This document shows, piece by piece, positions 46,113-55,031 of a DNA stretch of 64,000 nt. Below the pieces are notes generated by a model. It was not told where the DNA came from. It searched no databases and saw only the letters and a program-made list of their open reading frames with translations. Made by a program: the position numbers and the translations under genes. This stretch comes from Nocardioides sp. LHD-245 (GTDB lineage Bacteria > Actinomycetota > Actinomycetes > Propionibacteriales > Nocardioidaceae): NCBI RefSeq assembly GCF_030929495.1, contig NZ_JAVFWN010000005.1, positions 1 to 64,000 on the forward strand. Reading direction: 5' to 3'. Position 1 is the first letter of the stretch, and each line of letters begins with the position of its first letter.

Positions 46113-46658
46113 TCAGCGTCCCACGGCGAGGAAGTTCGCGACCAGCCTCGCGCCGTACGCCGAGAGGACGGACTCGGGGTGGAACTGCACGCCCTCGATC
46201 GGCAGGCCCCGGTGCCGCACGCCCATGACCGTGCCGTCGGCGGCCCAGGCCGTCGCCTCGAGGTCGTCGGGCAGCCGGGTCGCCGCGAGCGAGTGGTAAC
46301 GCACCGCGGCGAGCGGCGACGGCACCCCGGCGAACACACCCCGGCCGTCGTGGGTCACCGACTCCACCACGCCGTGGGCGGGCGCGACCCGTCCGACCTC
46401 GCCACCGTGGGCGAGCACGATCCCCTGCAGGCCGAGACAGACGCCGAGCACCGGCCGGTCGCCGTCGATGTCCCAGGCGTACTCGCCGGGATGGCCCGGC
46501 CCCGGCGAGAGCACGATGTGCGAGAACCCGGACAGGTCGACGGCGTCGTCCCACTGGACCACGGTCGGCAGCACCCCGGTCACGCCGGCGACGAGGTGGA
46601 CCAGGTTCCAGGTGTAGGAGTCGCGGTGGTCGACGACCACGACGTCGGGGGGGCTCAT
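46113..46658 (-). CDS. pabA: Aminodeoxychorismate synthase component II, glutamine amidotransferase (PabA)
   Basis: A 181-residue class I amidotransferase that hydrolyses glutamine to feed PabB. The catalytic triad is visible: Cys in GVCLGLQGI, His-Glu in VQFHPESVL. DHRDSYTWNLVHL opens the fold. ATG 46658 overlaps the vapC stop as ATGA, so this metabolic gene is translationally tied to a toxin gene. Anthranilate component II is a possible dual use, as a single amidotransferase often serves both. Confidence 0.92.
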   Translation of the reverse strand: MSPPDVVVVDHRDSYTWNLVHLVAGVTGVLPTVVQWDDAVDLSGFSHIVLSPGPGHPGEYAWDIDGDRPVLGVCLGLQGIVLAHGGEVGRVAPAHGVVESVTHDGRGVFAGVPSPLAAVRYHSLAATRLPDDLEATAWAADGTVMGVRHRGLPIEGVQFHPESVLSAYGARLVANFLAVGR

Positions 46659-47026
46659 CGCCACGCCACCACCGCCACACCGTTGTCGGCCGCGGCCGCG
46701 CGCAACCGCTTGTCGCGCGTCCATAGGCGGGCGCCGGGAAGGAGCAGGCACGCGCCGAGGAGGTGCGCGTCTGCGGGGCTGAGGCCACGGCCCCAGAGCC
46801 GGCGCCCGTCAACGAGGGTCACCAGTTCGCTGTGCCGCAGGACCGGGAACTGCCGCAGCTCGCCCAGCAGTCGAAGCACCTCCGCGCGGTTGCGCATGTT
46901 CCCGAGTGCCAACTCCTCGACCACCGCGGGATGCCCACCCACCTCGTCGAGGCCCAGCTCACGCACCAGGTGCGGCTCACCACGATGGAGGTGGTCGATC
47001 CAGACCGAGGTGTCGACCAGGATCAC
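46655..47026 (-). CDS. vapC: PIN-domain ribonuclease toxin (VapC)
   Basis: A 123-residue PIN nuclease with the acidic residues of the family: MILVDTSVWIDHL at the N-terminus, AVVEELALG, LSPADAHLLGACLL and LWTRDKRLRAA. VapC toxins cut specific RNAs when freed from VapB. Its start overlaps vapB (ATGA) and its stop overlaps pabA (ATGA). Confidence 0.9.
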   Translation of the reverse strand: MILVDTSVWIDHLHRGEPHLVRELGLDEVGGHPAVVEELALGNMRNRAEVLRLLGELRQFPVLRHSELVTLVDGRRLWGRGLSPADAHLLGACLLLPGARLWTRDKRLRAAAADNGVAVVAWR

Positions 47027-47226
47027 GACGCTCGACGGGCAGAACGGCGCCGTGGCGCCGCCGTGGCATCCGGGTCCGACCCCCCGAGAGCCGCGAGCCG
47101 ACGTCCGGCCTCGACCCGCACCAGCGTCTCCAGTCCGGCGCGCACAAGCGACGAGCGCTCCTCGATCCCGCTCAGTTCAGCGGCTCTCTCCATGAGGTCG
47201 TCGTCGACCGTCACTGTGGTTCTCAT
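47023..47226 (-). CDS. vapB: Ribbon-helix-helix antitoxin (VapB)
   Basis: A 67-residue antitoxin: MRTTVTVDDDLMERAAEL is a type II RHH DNA-binding start, followed by a basic/Ala-rich tail that would cover the toxin. The ATG at 47226 is preferred over the adjacent ATG at 47229 because GGAGG then has a six-base spacing. Stop overlaps the VapC start. It should repress its own operon, and therefore also pabAB. Confidence 0.88.
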   Translation of the reverse strand: MRTTVTVDDDLMERAAELSGIEERSSLVRAGLETLVRVEAGRRLAALGGSDPDATAAPRRRSARRAS

Positions 47227-47304
47227 CATCTGCCTCCGCATAAACTGATGCCCGATTCGATGCTACTCGGCTCCCGGCGAGCCGGCGAGCCGGCGAGGCA
47301 GGAC

Positions 47305-47877
47305 TCACAGCTCGGTCGCCAGCTCGCCGCGCCGCAGCGCGGCGATCACACCGGGCGCGGGGGCGATGTGCACCTCCCGGTGGTCGACCTCTCCCAGCGC
47401 CCGGTCGACCGGCCAGGCCAGGCGCTCCTCACCGAGGGAGAACTCCGCCGCGACCCCCGGCTTGTTGCCACGCGGGTCCTGGCGGTGCCAGCCGTCGTCG
47501 AGGTGGACGGCGACCAGCCCGTGCACGATGTACCCACCGGCGGTCCCGTCGTCGACCAGCCGCTGGTAGCAGAGCCCCGTCGGTACGCCGCCCGCGCGCA
47601 GCACCGCGGCGAGCAGGTGCGCCTTGGCGTAGCACCAGCCGACGCCGTCGGCGAGCACCTCGGTCGCCGACACCGCGAACCGCGGATCACCCGCGTCGCC
47701 GGCGTGGGCGATCTCGTCGCGCACCCAGGCGAAGGCCGCACGGGCGAACGCCCGTGCGTCCCCACTGCCGGCGCCCAGCCGGTCCGCCAGCGCCATCACC
47801 TCCGGCGCCGTCGACTGCACCACCTCATCCGCGCCGAGGTAGTCGCGCGGAGCGCCCGCCGTCAGCTCGAAGGACAC
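47305..47877 (-). CDS. Transglutaminase-like cysteine peptidase domain protein
   Basis: A 190-residue transglutaminase-like protein with the full catalytic triad: Cys in GWCYAKAHLLAAVL, His in YIVHGLVAV and Asp in WHRQDPRGNK. Typical for the bacterial family that hydrolyses or crosslinks peptide amides. Start GTG 47877 touches the stop of the PIN gene with no gap, so it appears to share the operon with the second toxin-antitoxin pair. No signal peptide. Confidence 0.85.
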   Translation of the reverse strand: MSFELTAGAPRDYLGADEVVQSTAPEVMALADRLGAGSGDARAFARAAFAWVRDEIAHAGDAGDPRFAVSATEVLADGVGWCYAKAHLLAAVLRAGGVPTGLCYQRLVDDGTAGGYIVHGLVAVHLDDGWHRQDPRGNKPGVAAEFSLGEERLAWPVDRALGEVDHREVHIAPAPGVIAALRRGELATEL

Positions 47878-48258
47878 TCAGACCTCGATGACGGGCAGGG
47901 ACGGGTCGACCGCCCGGATGTCGTCGGGGTCGGACGTCACCACGGCATGACGGTGTTGGCGCGCGTGCAGGGCGACGTGGACGTCCGTGACGTCGGCATG
48001 ACCCGTGACACCCGCGAGCTCCCCCACCAGCCTGGCGGTCGACTCGGCGAAACCGACCACGACAACACCCTCCTGCTTCAGCAACCGAGCCAGCCGGACC
48101 TGCCGTTGTCCGTCGCGCCACGCCTGAGCGAGCGCGCCGGGAACCACGTGGACCGGCCGATCGGCCAGCAGAGCCTGGCGGATCGTCTCGGCGATCACCC
48201 GGTCACCTCGCTCCACCGCGATCAACGCGCCGGCGTCCAACGTCAGTCCGTCTTCCAT
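47878..48258 (-). CDS. PIN-domain toxin, second TA pair
   Basis: A 126-residue PIN-like nuclease (LTLDAGALIAVERGD at the start; DVTDVHVALHARQHRHAVVT and SDPDDIRAVD at the end). It differs clearly from the VapC at 46655-47026. It overlaps the antitoxin gene by 16 bases. Confidence 0.82.
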   Translation of the reverse strand: MEDGLTLDAGALIAVERGDRVIAETIRQALLADRPVHVVPGALAQAWRDGQRQVRLARLLKQEGVVVVGFAESTARLVGELAGVTGHADVTDVHVALHARQHRHAVVTSDPDDIRAVDPSLPVIEV

Positions 48259-48485
48259 CCGAGCCTCCGCAGGATGTCGTCGACCCGCGCCCTCTCCTCG
48301 GCCGTCGGCGCCCCGAACTCCTTGTCGAACTCCTCGAAGAAGTCTCCGAGCGGCTCCCGCTCGCCCTTCTCCCGGAGCGCCTCGGCGACGTAGGCCGACA
48401 CGGAGGCCGCCCGCCCCTCGGCGACCGCCGCACGTGCCTGCTCGACCAGGTCGTCGGGCAGGCTGACGGCGATCTTGGTGGTCAT
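48243..48485 (-). CDS. RHH-type antitoxin, second TA pair
   Basis: An 80-residue protein starting MTTKIAVSLPDDLVEQARAA, the ribbon-helix-helix core, with an acidic C-terminal half (PLGDFFEEFDKEFGAP) that would shield the toxin. ATG at 48485; direct repeats of CATACC at and before the start may be its operator. Partner of the PIN toxin. Confidence 0.85.
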   Translation of the reverse strand: MTTKIAVSLPDDLVEQARAAVAEGRAASVSAYVAEALREKGEREPLGDFFEEFDKEFGAPTAEERARVDDILRRLGWKTD

Positions 48486-48608
48486 ACCGGGATCATACCG
48501 CGGCCCGGCTCCTGGAGGGTCCGTGTCGCCATGCCACCAGCCTGACGCCGTCCCGGCCTCGGCGTCACCGCCGATCCGCGGCCTGTGGACAGCGTCCGGA
48601 GCGATCGG

Positions 48609-50534
48609 TCAGAGCAGGACGCCGGCGACCAGGTCGTGGACGATGTCGAAGCCGCGCTCGGTCAGGATCGACTCGGCGTGGAACTGCACGCCTCGATAGT
48701 GCGGTCCGGTCAGCGCGTCGACGTCGCCGGTGTCGGCATCGGCGTCCACCCGCACGCCGTCGGGGAGCGCGAGGTCGTCGGAGACCCGGCCCACGAAGGT
48801 GTTGTAGAAGCCGACCCGCTGCGGGCGCCCGTCGAGCAGCACGGTGGCCTGGGTGCCCTGGAAGACGATGTCCTTGTAGGCCAGCGGGATGCCGAGCTGG
48901 TGGCACAGTGCCTGGTGGCCGAGGCAGACGGCGACGAACGGCTTCTCGTGGGCGAGCAGCCAGGCGACCGCCGCCCGCAGCTGCGCCATCTTGGGGTCGG
49001 CGTCGTCGCGCGGGTCGCCGGGACCGGGTCCGACGATGACCAGGTCGTAGCCGTCGAGTACGCCGTCGGCGTACTCCTCGTGCCGCACCACGGTGCTGGT
49101 CATGCCCATCCGGGCGAGCATGTGGCGCAGCATGTTCACGAAGTCGTCCTCGCCGTCGAGGATGACCGCGGACTTCCCCGCGAGGCGCGGGTCGGTCGGC
49201 GAGCCGGCCTGGTCGGCGAGCCAGAAGCCGGAGAGCCGGCTGTTGCGGGCGTTGAGGGCGATCAGCACCTCCTCGTCGGCGACGAGGGTGGCGATGTCCG
49301 TGGTGGGCACGGGGGCCGGCGGGACCAGCCCGAAGGCGGAGAGGATGCCGCCGGCCTTGGCGTGCGTCTCCGCGACCTCGTACGCCGGGTCGGAGTCGCG
49401 CACCAGCGTGGCTCCGGCCGTCACCTTGAGCGAGCCGTCCAGGGAGACGTCGGCGGTGCGCAGCACGATCGGGCTGTCGAGGACCGGCTCGCCCGTGTCG
49501 TCGCGGCCGAAGAGCGCGAGCGCGGAGGCGTAGTAGCCACGCCCCTCGGCCTCGTACTGCCTGATCAGCCGGCAGGCGTTCTCGACCGGCGACCCGGTCA
49601 CCGTGGCGGCGTACATCGTGTCGCGCAGGACCTCGCGGACGTCGCGGTTGGTGCGGCCGGCGAGGAGGTACTCGGTGTGGATGAGGTGGGTCATCGGCTT
49701 GAGGAAGGGGCCGAGCACCTGGCCGCCCTCCGTGCAGATGTCGCACATCATCTTGAGCTCCTCGTCGACGACCATGAAGAGCTCGTAGATCTCCTTCTCG
49801 TCCTTGAGGAAGGCGCGCATCCGCTCCTCGGTGCTGCGGGTCTCGCCGGCCGGCGGGCGCAGGTGGAAGGTGCCGGAGATCGGGTTCATCCGGACGTCGC
49901 CACCGTGCACCGACACGTGCCGCTCGGGCGAGGCGCCGACGAGGAAGCGGTCGCCGGTGAAGAAGACGAAGGTCCAGTACGCGCCCCGCTCCCGCTCCAG
50001 CAGCCGGCGGAAGACGGTGAGCGCGACCGAGGCGTCGAAGTCGGCGACGACGGCCCGGTAGTTGCGCCCGATGACGAGGTTCGCGCCCTCGCCCTGCCCG
50101 ATCTCCTCGTCGATGATCGAGGCGACGATCTTGGCGTACTCGTCGTCGCCGGTCTCGAAGCCGCCGCGATCGGTGAACTCGACCGGCACCGGGTCGATCG
50201 CGTCGACCACGTCGGCGACGGAGAACTCGTGCTCGGCCTGCACGTCCACGACCACCAGCGGCGTGCCGTCGTCGTGGGCCTCGAAGCCGCGCTCACTCAC
50301 CTGACGGAAGGGGACGGCGACCAGCCGGTCGCAGATGTGCCCCGGCTCGGGCACGCCCGTCTCGAGCGGGATGTCCATGATCGACGCGACGACGCTGCGG
50401 GTGCCGCCGAGCACACCGACCGTGTCGCGGTCGCCCGCGCGGGTGGAGCGCCGGATGATCGCCCAGGCCTCGTGCCCCTGGACGGCCGCGATGGCTTCCC
50501 GGGCAGTGAGGCCGGCTCTGGGCTGTTCAGGCAT
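48609..50534 (-). CDS. PhzE-type fused chorismate amidotransferase (ADIC/anthranilate synthase)
   Basis: A 641-residue fusion of a chorismate-using domain and a glutamine amidotransferase. N-terminal domain: NPISGTFHLRPP in the site where TrpE has PIAGT, KEIYELFMVVDEELKMMCDI, and TVTGSPVENACRLIRQYE. C-terminal domain: GPGPGDPRDD, AVCLGHQALCHQLG (Cys) and VQFHAES (His). This resembles PhzE and related ADIC synthases more than TrpE-TrpG. No other phenazine, enediyne or anthramycin genes are nearby, so the product (2-amino-2-deoxyisochorismate or anthranilate) is open. It may simply serve as the tryptophan enzyme of this organism. Confidence 0.85.
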   Translation of the reverse strand: MPEQPRAGLTAREAIAAVQGHEAWAIIRRSTRAGDRDTVGVLGGTRSVVASIMDIPLETGVPEPGHICDRLVAVPFRQVSERGFEAHDDGTPLVVVDVQAEHEFSVADVVDAIDPVPVEFTDRGGFETGDDEYAKIVASIIDEEIGQGEGANLVIGRNYRAVVADFDASVALTVFRRLLERERGAYWTFVFFTGDRFLVGASPERHVSVHGGDVRMNPISGTFHLRPPAGETRSTEERMRAFLKDEKEIYELFMVVDEELKMMCDICTEGGQVLGPFLKPMTHLIHTEYLLAGRTNRDVREVLRDTMYAATVTGSPVENACRLIRQYEAEGRGYYASALALFGRDDTGEPVLDSPIVLRTADVSLDGSLKVTAGATLVRDSDPAYEVAETHAKAGGILSAFGLVPPAPVPTTDIATLVADEEVLIALNARNSRLSGFWLADQAGSPTDPRLAGKSAVILDGEDDFVNMLRHMLARMGMTSTVVRHEEYADGVLDGYDLVIVGPGPGDPRDDADPKMAQLRAAVAWLLAHEKPFVAVCLGHQALCHQLGIPLAYKDIVFQGTQATVLLDGRPQRVGFYNTFVGRVSDDLALPDGVRVDADADTGDVDALTGPHYRGVQFHAESILTERGFDIVHDLVAGVLL

Positions 50535-50621
50535 GACCGAAGCCTATGCGGGCACCGACCTCCGAAGAGATGCAGTCTCAGACCAGGATCGGAGCCGGCT
50601 CAGGGAAACCCGGGGATCAGC

Positions 50622-50711
50622 TCACCGCCGAACGGCGGCACCAGCGAGCACCGCACCTTCCGTGGACGGCAGCACCAGCTCGTCGTACTTCGTGACGATG
50701 CGCCGCGGCAT
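50622..50711 (-). CDS. Possible 29-residue peptide between CHAT and PhzE-type genes
   Basis: An ATG frame (MPRRIVTKYDELVLPSTEG start) of 29 codons, 30 bases downstream of the CHAT gene stop on the same strand, with GGGGGA before its ATG and G/C at the third position of nearly all of the first 17 codons. No homolog recognised. It could be a genuine small peptide or chance. The remainder of 50535-50741 shows nothing else. Confidence 0.3.
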   Translation of the reverse strand: MPRRIVTKYDELVLPSTEGAVLAGAAVRR

Positions 50712-50741
50712 GTTCCCCCAACGAGGCCGGCCGGGCCGGGG

Positions 50742-53285
50742 TCACACCCCCAGGGCGAGGAAGGCCGCCGCCGTGCCGGCGGCGACGGCGTCGTCACCCA
50801 CCCGGCGCCGGACGTCGAGCAACGCCGTGGCCGGGTCGCTGCCGGCGGCCAGCGCGGCGTGCAGGTCGACCATCAGCGCGGCGGTCGCGGCGTCGTTGAC
50901 CTCGCCGACGCTGCAGACGAGCCCGGCGGTCCCCAGGGAGAACAGCGCCGCCGCGAGGCCGAGCAGCTCCTCGGCTCCCACCGGGGCCAGCACGCCGGAC
51001 TCGCACGCCGACAGCACCACCCGGTACGGCGCCCGCCGGACCCGCTCCAGGTCGTGCACGGTCAGCGGCCCGTCAGCGAGGTCGAGGGCCGAGAACAGCG
51101 GGCTGTCGGCCCGGAACCGTCCGTGCGCGGCCAGATGGACCAGCCCGGCCCCGTCGAGGTGGGCGAGCACCGCGTCGAGGGTGGCCCTCGATCCGTCGAG
51201 GAGCACCGCGTCGGGATGACGGCGGGCGAGGACGGGAACCTCCGCGCCGCCGCTCGCGAGCGCCGGGCCGGAGACCAGGACGGCGCTGCCCGGCTCGGGA
51301 GCGGACCGGGCGCGGGCGCGCAGCCACTGCCCCGCCGACGGGACGACCGCGAACGCCCGGTCGTGCAGCGCGGGTAGCAGCGACCAGGCCAGCCCGTGCA
51401 GACGGGCCGTCGGGGCGAGGACAACCGGGGCGTCCGGCAGCAGCCGGACCGCCTCGCCCAGCACCGCGTCCTGGAGCGCCCGCCCGAGGCCCGCGGTGTC
51501 AGCAGGCCGCCCGCGAGCCGCGCGGCGCAGCAGCATCCCCGCCGGACCGAGCAGGGCGGCGATCTCGCTCGTGGACCCGGCCACCCGGCGCCGTACCGTG
51601 CCGGCGTGGGCGACGACCACGTGCAGCACACCGTCGACGTCGACCAGTTCGACGAGGCAGGTGTCGCCGGTCGCGGCGACGATCTCCTCGACCCCGGCCG
51701 GTCGCTGCTGCGCGGCCGTCGTCGCCGACAGCGTGTGGCTCTCGGCCCGCACGGCCCGCTCCAGCCGGCGTCGCTCTCGTTCGAGATCCTCCGTGGGCGC
51801 CCCCTCCTGCCGCGCCTCCGCCAGCCGCCGCCCGTTGTCGCGCAGTGCCGCCAGGGACGCGGGGATCGTCGCGGCGTCCGACGTCGCGGGCGGCTGCGCC
51901 AACGCCGTGGCCCGGGTCCGCTCGCTCCAGCGCAGCAGGGTCCGCGCGTCGGAGGCGGCATGGCGCAGGGCGAGGGAGGTCAGCTCGCGACCGTGGGTCG
52001 TCGCCAGCGCCCGCAGCTCGGACGAGCCGATCAGGAGCCGGTGCTCGTCGATCGCATCCAGCCCGGCGGCGGCCGCGCGGAGGACGCCGCCGCGGTCGTG
52101 CGTCTCCTCGCGCGCCAGCGCCCGGGCGTGCCAGGCGCCCGCGCGGACCAGCGCGTTGGGATGGGTCCGGTACGACGCCGCCCGCTCCCACAACGGGATC
52201 CGCTCCTCGCCACGGCCGAGCCGGCCGGCGAGCGTCAGCGCGACCGGGGCCTCGTCGGCACGCTCGCGGTCGAGCGTTGCCGCGACCGACCGCGCCTCGC
52301 GGCCGAGGCCCTGACCGTCGCCGAGTGCCGTCCGCACCCGCAGTGCGACCAGGCGGGCACGGGCCTCGTGCCACCGACGGCCCTGCTGCCGGAACGCCGT
52401 CCGAGCCTCGGTGGCCGACCGGAGCGCCGCCGTCAGGCCCTCGGGCTCGCCGGTGGCGAGGAGAGCGGTGGCACGCAGCAGGTCGAACGCGGGGACCTCG
52501 TGCGGGATCAGCCGTGCCGCCTCCCGGTATCCGTCGAGAAGTCTGACCGCCTCCCCGGCCAGGCCCGCGGCGAGGTACGCGCCGACGTACAGCTCGATGA
52601 CCTCGAACCACGGTCGCCGGGCCGCCTCGAAACCGGCCACCGCGGCGGCGTACGACCGCAGCCCGCCGGCCAGGTCGCCCCGTGCGACGGCGATGTCGGC
52701 CAGGCTCGTCACCGCGGTGAGCCGCTCGACGGTCGCTCCCGCGCGCGCGAGCAGACGCTCGGCGGCGACCACCTCGCGCTCGGCGTCCTCGACGTGTCCC
52801 AGGGTGAGCTCGATGTGCCCGAGCCAGATCCGGGTCCGCCCCTCCCAGACGGCGTCGCCGGCACCCGCCATCTCGGCGACGGCGCCGCGCAGCACCGGTC
52901 GCGCCTCCCCGTGTCGACCGAGGATCGCCAGCACCCCGGCCTTCCGCATGAGGATCTTGGCCCGCACCGTCCCCTCAGCCGCCGCCAGAGCGCGGTCGAG
53001 CTGGGCGAGGCCCGGGCGGGTCCGGCCGGCGAACACCAGCGTCGCGCCGTACGTCGCGCGCACGTCGCTCTCCCGGCCGGCGATCGCCGAATGCCGCGCC
53101 GCACGGAGACCCTGCCGCAGCTGAGCCAGCGCCTCGTCCGCGCGTCCCCGGTCCCGCAACACGATGCCGAGGCACTGGTGGGCGTAGGACCGCGCCAGTG
53201 GATCGCTGTCCTCGGCCAGCACGCGCTCCGCCCGTCGGACGGCCTCCTCGGGACGCTCGAGGGCCAGTGCGAGCAGTTCCTCCAT
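50742..53285 (-). CDS. TPR-CHAT caspase-like protease
   Basis: An 847-residue protein. About 540 residues of TPR-like helical repeats (LARSYAHQCLGIVLRDRGRA, ALAQLRQGLRAAR, AGVLAILGRHGEARPVLRGA and so on) lead to a short coiled linker and a C-terminal CHAT domain of the caspase clan with His721 in VHLAAHGRF and Cys761 in VVLSACESGVL. The TPR part should recognise a partner; the CHAT part should cut a protein. ATG 53285 has a weak ribosome site and the frame is open to 53423, but the longer form has no conserved features. The divergent neighbour is a subtilase 116 bases away. No signal peptide. Confidence 0.9.
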   Translation of the reverse strand: MEELLALALERPEEAVRRAERVLAEDSDPLARSYAHQCLGIVLRDRGRADEALAQLRQGLRAARHSAIAGRESDVRATYGATLVFAGRTRPGLAQLDRALAAAEGTVRAKILMRKAGVLAILGRHGEARPVLRGAVAEMAGAGDAVWEGRTRIWLGHIELTLGHVEDAEREVVAAERLLARAGATVERLTAVTSLADIAVARGDLAGGLRSYAAAVAGFEAARRPWFEVIELYVGAYLAAGLAGEAVRLLDGYREAARLIPHEVPAFDLLRATALLATGEPEGLTAALRSATEARTAFRQQGRRWHEARARLVALRVRTALGDGQGLGREARSVAATLDRERADEAPVALTLAGRLGRGEERIPLWERAASYRTHPNALVRAGAWHARALAREETHDRGGVLRAAAAGLDAIDEHRLLIGSSELRALATTHGRELTSLALRHAASDARTLLRWSERTRATALAQPPATSDAATIPASLAALRDNGRRLAEARQEGAPTEDLERERRRLERAVRAESHTLSATTAAQQRPAGVEEIVAATGDTCLVELVDVDGVLHVVVAHAGTVRRRVAGSTSEIAALLGPAGMLLRRAARGRPADTAGLGRALQDAVLGEAVRLLPDAPVVLAPTARLHGLAWSLLPALHDRAFAVVPSAGQWLRARARSAPEPGSAVLVSGPALASGGAEVPVLARRHPDAVLLDGSRATLDAVLAHLDGAGLVHLAAHGRFRADSPLFSALDLADGPLTVHDLERVRRAPYRVVLSACESGVLAPVGAEELLGLAAALFSLGTAGLVCSVGEVNDAATAALMVDLHAALAAGSDPATALLDVRRRVGDDAVAAGTAAAFLALGV

Positions 53286-53401
53286 CGGCGACCCGGCTTT
53301 CGGACAGCGACTGTGCTCTTTACGGGTGTCTGGGAGCGGGACTACGTTAGCGCCGCCGGCGGAAGCGGGCCCGCCGCCTTCTCCGGGACCCAGGAGTGGC
53401 C

Positions 53402-54799
53402 ATGACCGAGCCAGTTCGCCCACCCTTCTCCTTGCGCGATCTTCTCGCGCAGATCCGGCGCAGGCTCCCGTGGCCGGCCCGGCCGGCGCCGGAGCCCCGT
53501 CCCGGCGCCGTCGACGCCGCGCGGCTGCGCGCCCAGGTCGGCGTGATCCGTCGGGCGTTCGAGGGCGACGGTGTCGCCGCCGGGCCGGAGAAGGGGTCCC
53601 GGCCGCCCCGCGACGACGCCGACGTCAGCTATCTCTACCGCCCTCGGCACGCACTGGTCCGCGACGGCGACGACCATGAGCGACTCGTGCGCTTCTTCGA
53701 GCAGCGCGACAAGCAGTTCCGAGGCGGGACCGACCGAGCCGCCGAGCCGATCCGCGGCCTGGTCCTCGTCACGCTGCCCTCCCGCACCGACGGCAGGGAC
53801 GATGTCCTCGCGACCCTCGACGAGATCGACCGCGAGCTCGGTCCGGGCGTCGTCACGCCCGACCACATCGTCTACGTGACCGGCAAGGGCTTCATGTGCC
53901 CCGCCACCGAGCCGGAGATGCCCCACCGCCACACCAAGCCCTGGCCTGCGGCCCGGACCGCACCCGGCAAGCTGGCGGACCGAGAGCGGGTGCGGGTCGC
54001 CGTTGTCGACACCGGCCTGTGGACCGACGCCGTCGGCAGCATCGCGTCGCCCTGGCTGCAGACCGGCGATGTGCTGGCCGACCCGAGCGACGTCGAGACG
54101 GTCGACCCCGACGCCATCCACCCGTACGCCGGCCACGGCACCTTCGTCGCCGGCGTGATCAGCTGCGTGGCGCCGGACACCCGCGTCGAGGTCGAGGGGG
54201 TGCTGGTGCACGGGGGCGCGGTCTACGAGTCCGACATCGTGCAGCAGCTGCAGGACGCGATCGAGGACGACGACCGCCCCCAGGTCATCAGCATCTCCGC
54301 CGGCACCCACACGCGCGGCGACTTCGCCCTGCTCGGATTCGCGATGCTGGGCGCGTCCCACCAGCTCGCCGAACGCAAGGACGTCCTGATCGTCGCCGCG
54401 GCGGGCAACGACGCCAGCGACAAGCCGTTCTGGCCGGCCGCCTTCCCCTGGGTGGTCTCAGTCGGGTCGGTCGACCCCGACGCCTGCGTCTCCGACTTCT
54501 CCAACGTCGGGCGATGGGTCGACGTCTACGCCCGCGGGCGCGACCTGGTCAACGCGTTCCCGAAGGGCACCTACACCTGCTACGAGCCGCCGAACGTCGG
54601 CGAGGTCCGCACCTTCGACGGCCTCGCCCAGTGGAGCGGTACGTCGTTCTCCACGCCGATCGTCACCGGCCTCATCGCCGCGCGGATGCGCGAGACCGGT
54701 CAGTCGGCGCGGGAGGCGTGGACCGACGTCCTCGCCGGCGCGACCGCCACGACCGACCCGCGGGGCGGCTCGATCAGGATCGTCGGCCCGCTGACCTGA
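53402..54799 (+). CDS. Subtilase (S8) serine protease without signal peptide
   Basis: A 465-residue S8 protease with the complete catalytic set: Asp203 in VAVVDTGLW, His245 in YAGHGTFVAG, Asn336 in AAAGNDASD and Ser415 in WSGTSFSTPI. The N-terminal 190 residues are not the usual I9 propeptide and carry no signal peptide or membrane segment, so the enzyme should be cytoplasmic or leave by another route. ATG 53402 has AGGAG five bases upstream. It is divergent from the CHAT protease and belongs to the same cassette. This pairing suggests proteolytic activation of one by the other. Confidence 0.9.
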   Translation: MTEPVRPPFSLRDLLAQIRRRLPWPARPAPEPRPGAVDAARLRAQVGVIRRAFEGDGVAAGPEKGSRPPRDDADVSYLYRPRHALVRDGDDHERLVRFFEQRDKQFRGGTDRAAEPIRGLVLVTLPSRTDGRDDVLATLDEIDRELGPGVVTPDHIVYVTGKGFMCPATEPEMPHRHTKPWPAARTAPGKLADRERVRVAVVDTGLWTDAVGSIASPWLQTGDVLADPSDVETVDPDAIHPYAGHGTFVAGVISCVAPDTRVEVEGVLVHGGAVYESDIVQQLQDAIEDDDRPQVISISAGTHTRGDFALLGFAMLGASHQLAERKDVLIVAAAGNDASDKPFWPAAFPWVVSVGSVDPDACVSDFSNVGRWVDVYARGRDLVNAFPKGTYTCYEPPNVGEVRTFDGLAQWSGTSFSTPIVTGLIAARMRETGQSAREAWTDVLAGATATTDPRGGSIRIVGPLT

Positions 54800-54967
54800 G
54801 CCCGACCGGCGGCCTGTGGCCGCGCGGATCGAGCGGGCGGCGCGGGCTGCCACGCCGCCGGACCGACCTGGCACTGCCCGGCACGCCCCAGGGAAGAACC
54901 CTTAGGGCAGCTCTCATCTGCGGGCTCGGCGCCCGTGCTGACAACTGTCCACAGGGAGCCCATCGAA

Positions 54968-54983
54968 TCGAACGTCTGTTCGA
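54968..54983. promoter_or_regulatory. LexA (SOS) box upstream of DUF222/HNH gene
   Basis: TCGAACGTCTGTTCGA is a perfect TCGAAC-N4-GTTCGA, the actinobacterial LexA consensus. A TAGGAT -10-like hexamer follows at 54993-54998. DNA damage should induce the endonuclease gene at 55032. 13E12-family genes of Mycobacterium are known LexA targets. The rest of 54800-55031 shows no gene. Confidence 0.88.
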
Positions 54984-55031
54984 TGAATCTGGTAGGATCG
55001 ACGTACGTCGCGCTCTCGGAAAGGCCGCACG

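Noticed and set aside
48609..50534. Start of a phenazine cluster
   Set aside because: No phzB, phzD, phzF or phzG homologs flank the gene.
50742..53285. CHAT protein as a separase-type or metacaspase gene of a type III CRISPR (gRAMP/TPR-CHAT) system
   Set aside because: The gene has TPR-CHAT layout, but no Cas7-11/gRAMP, cas or CRISPR array is present; the neighbours are a subtilase and a sigma factor.
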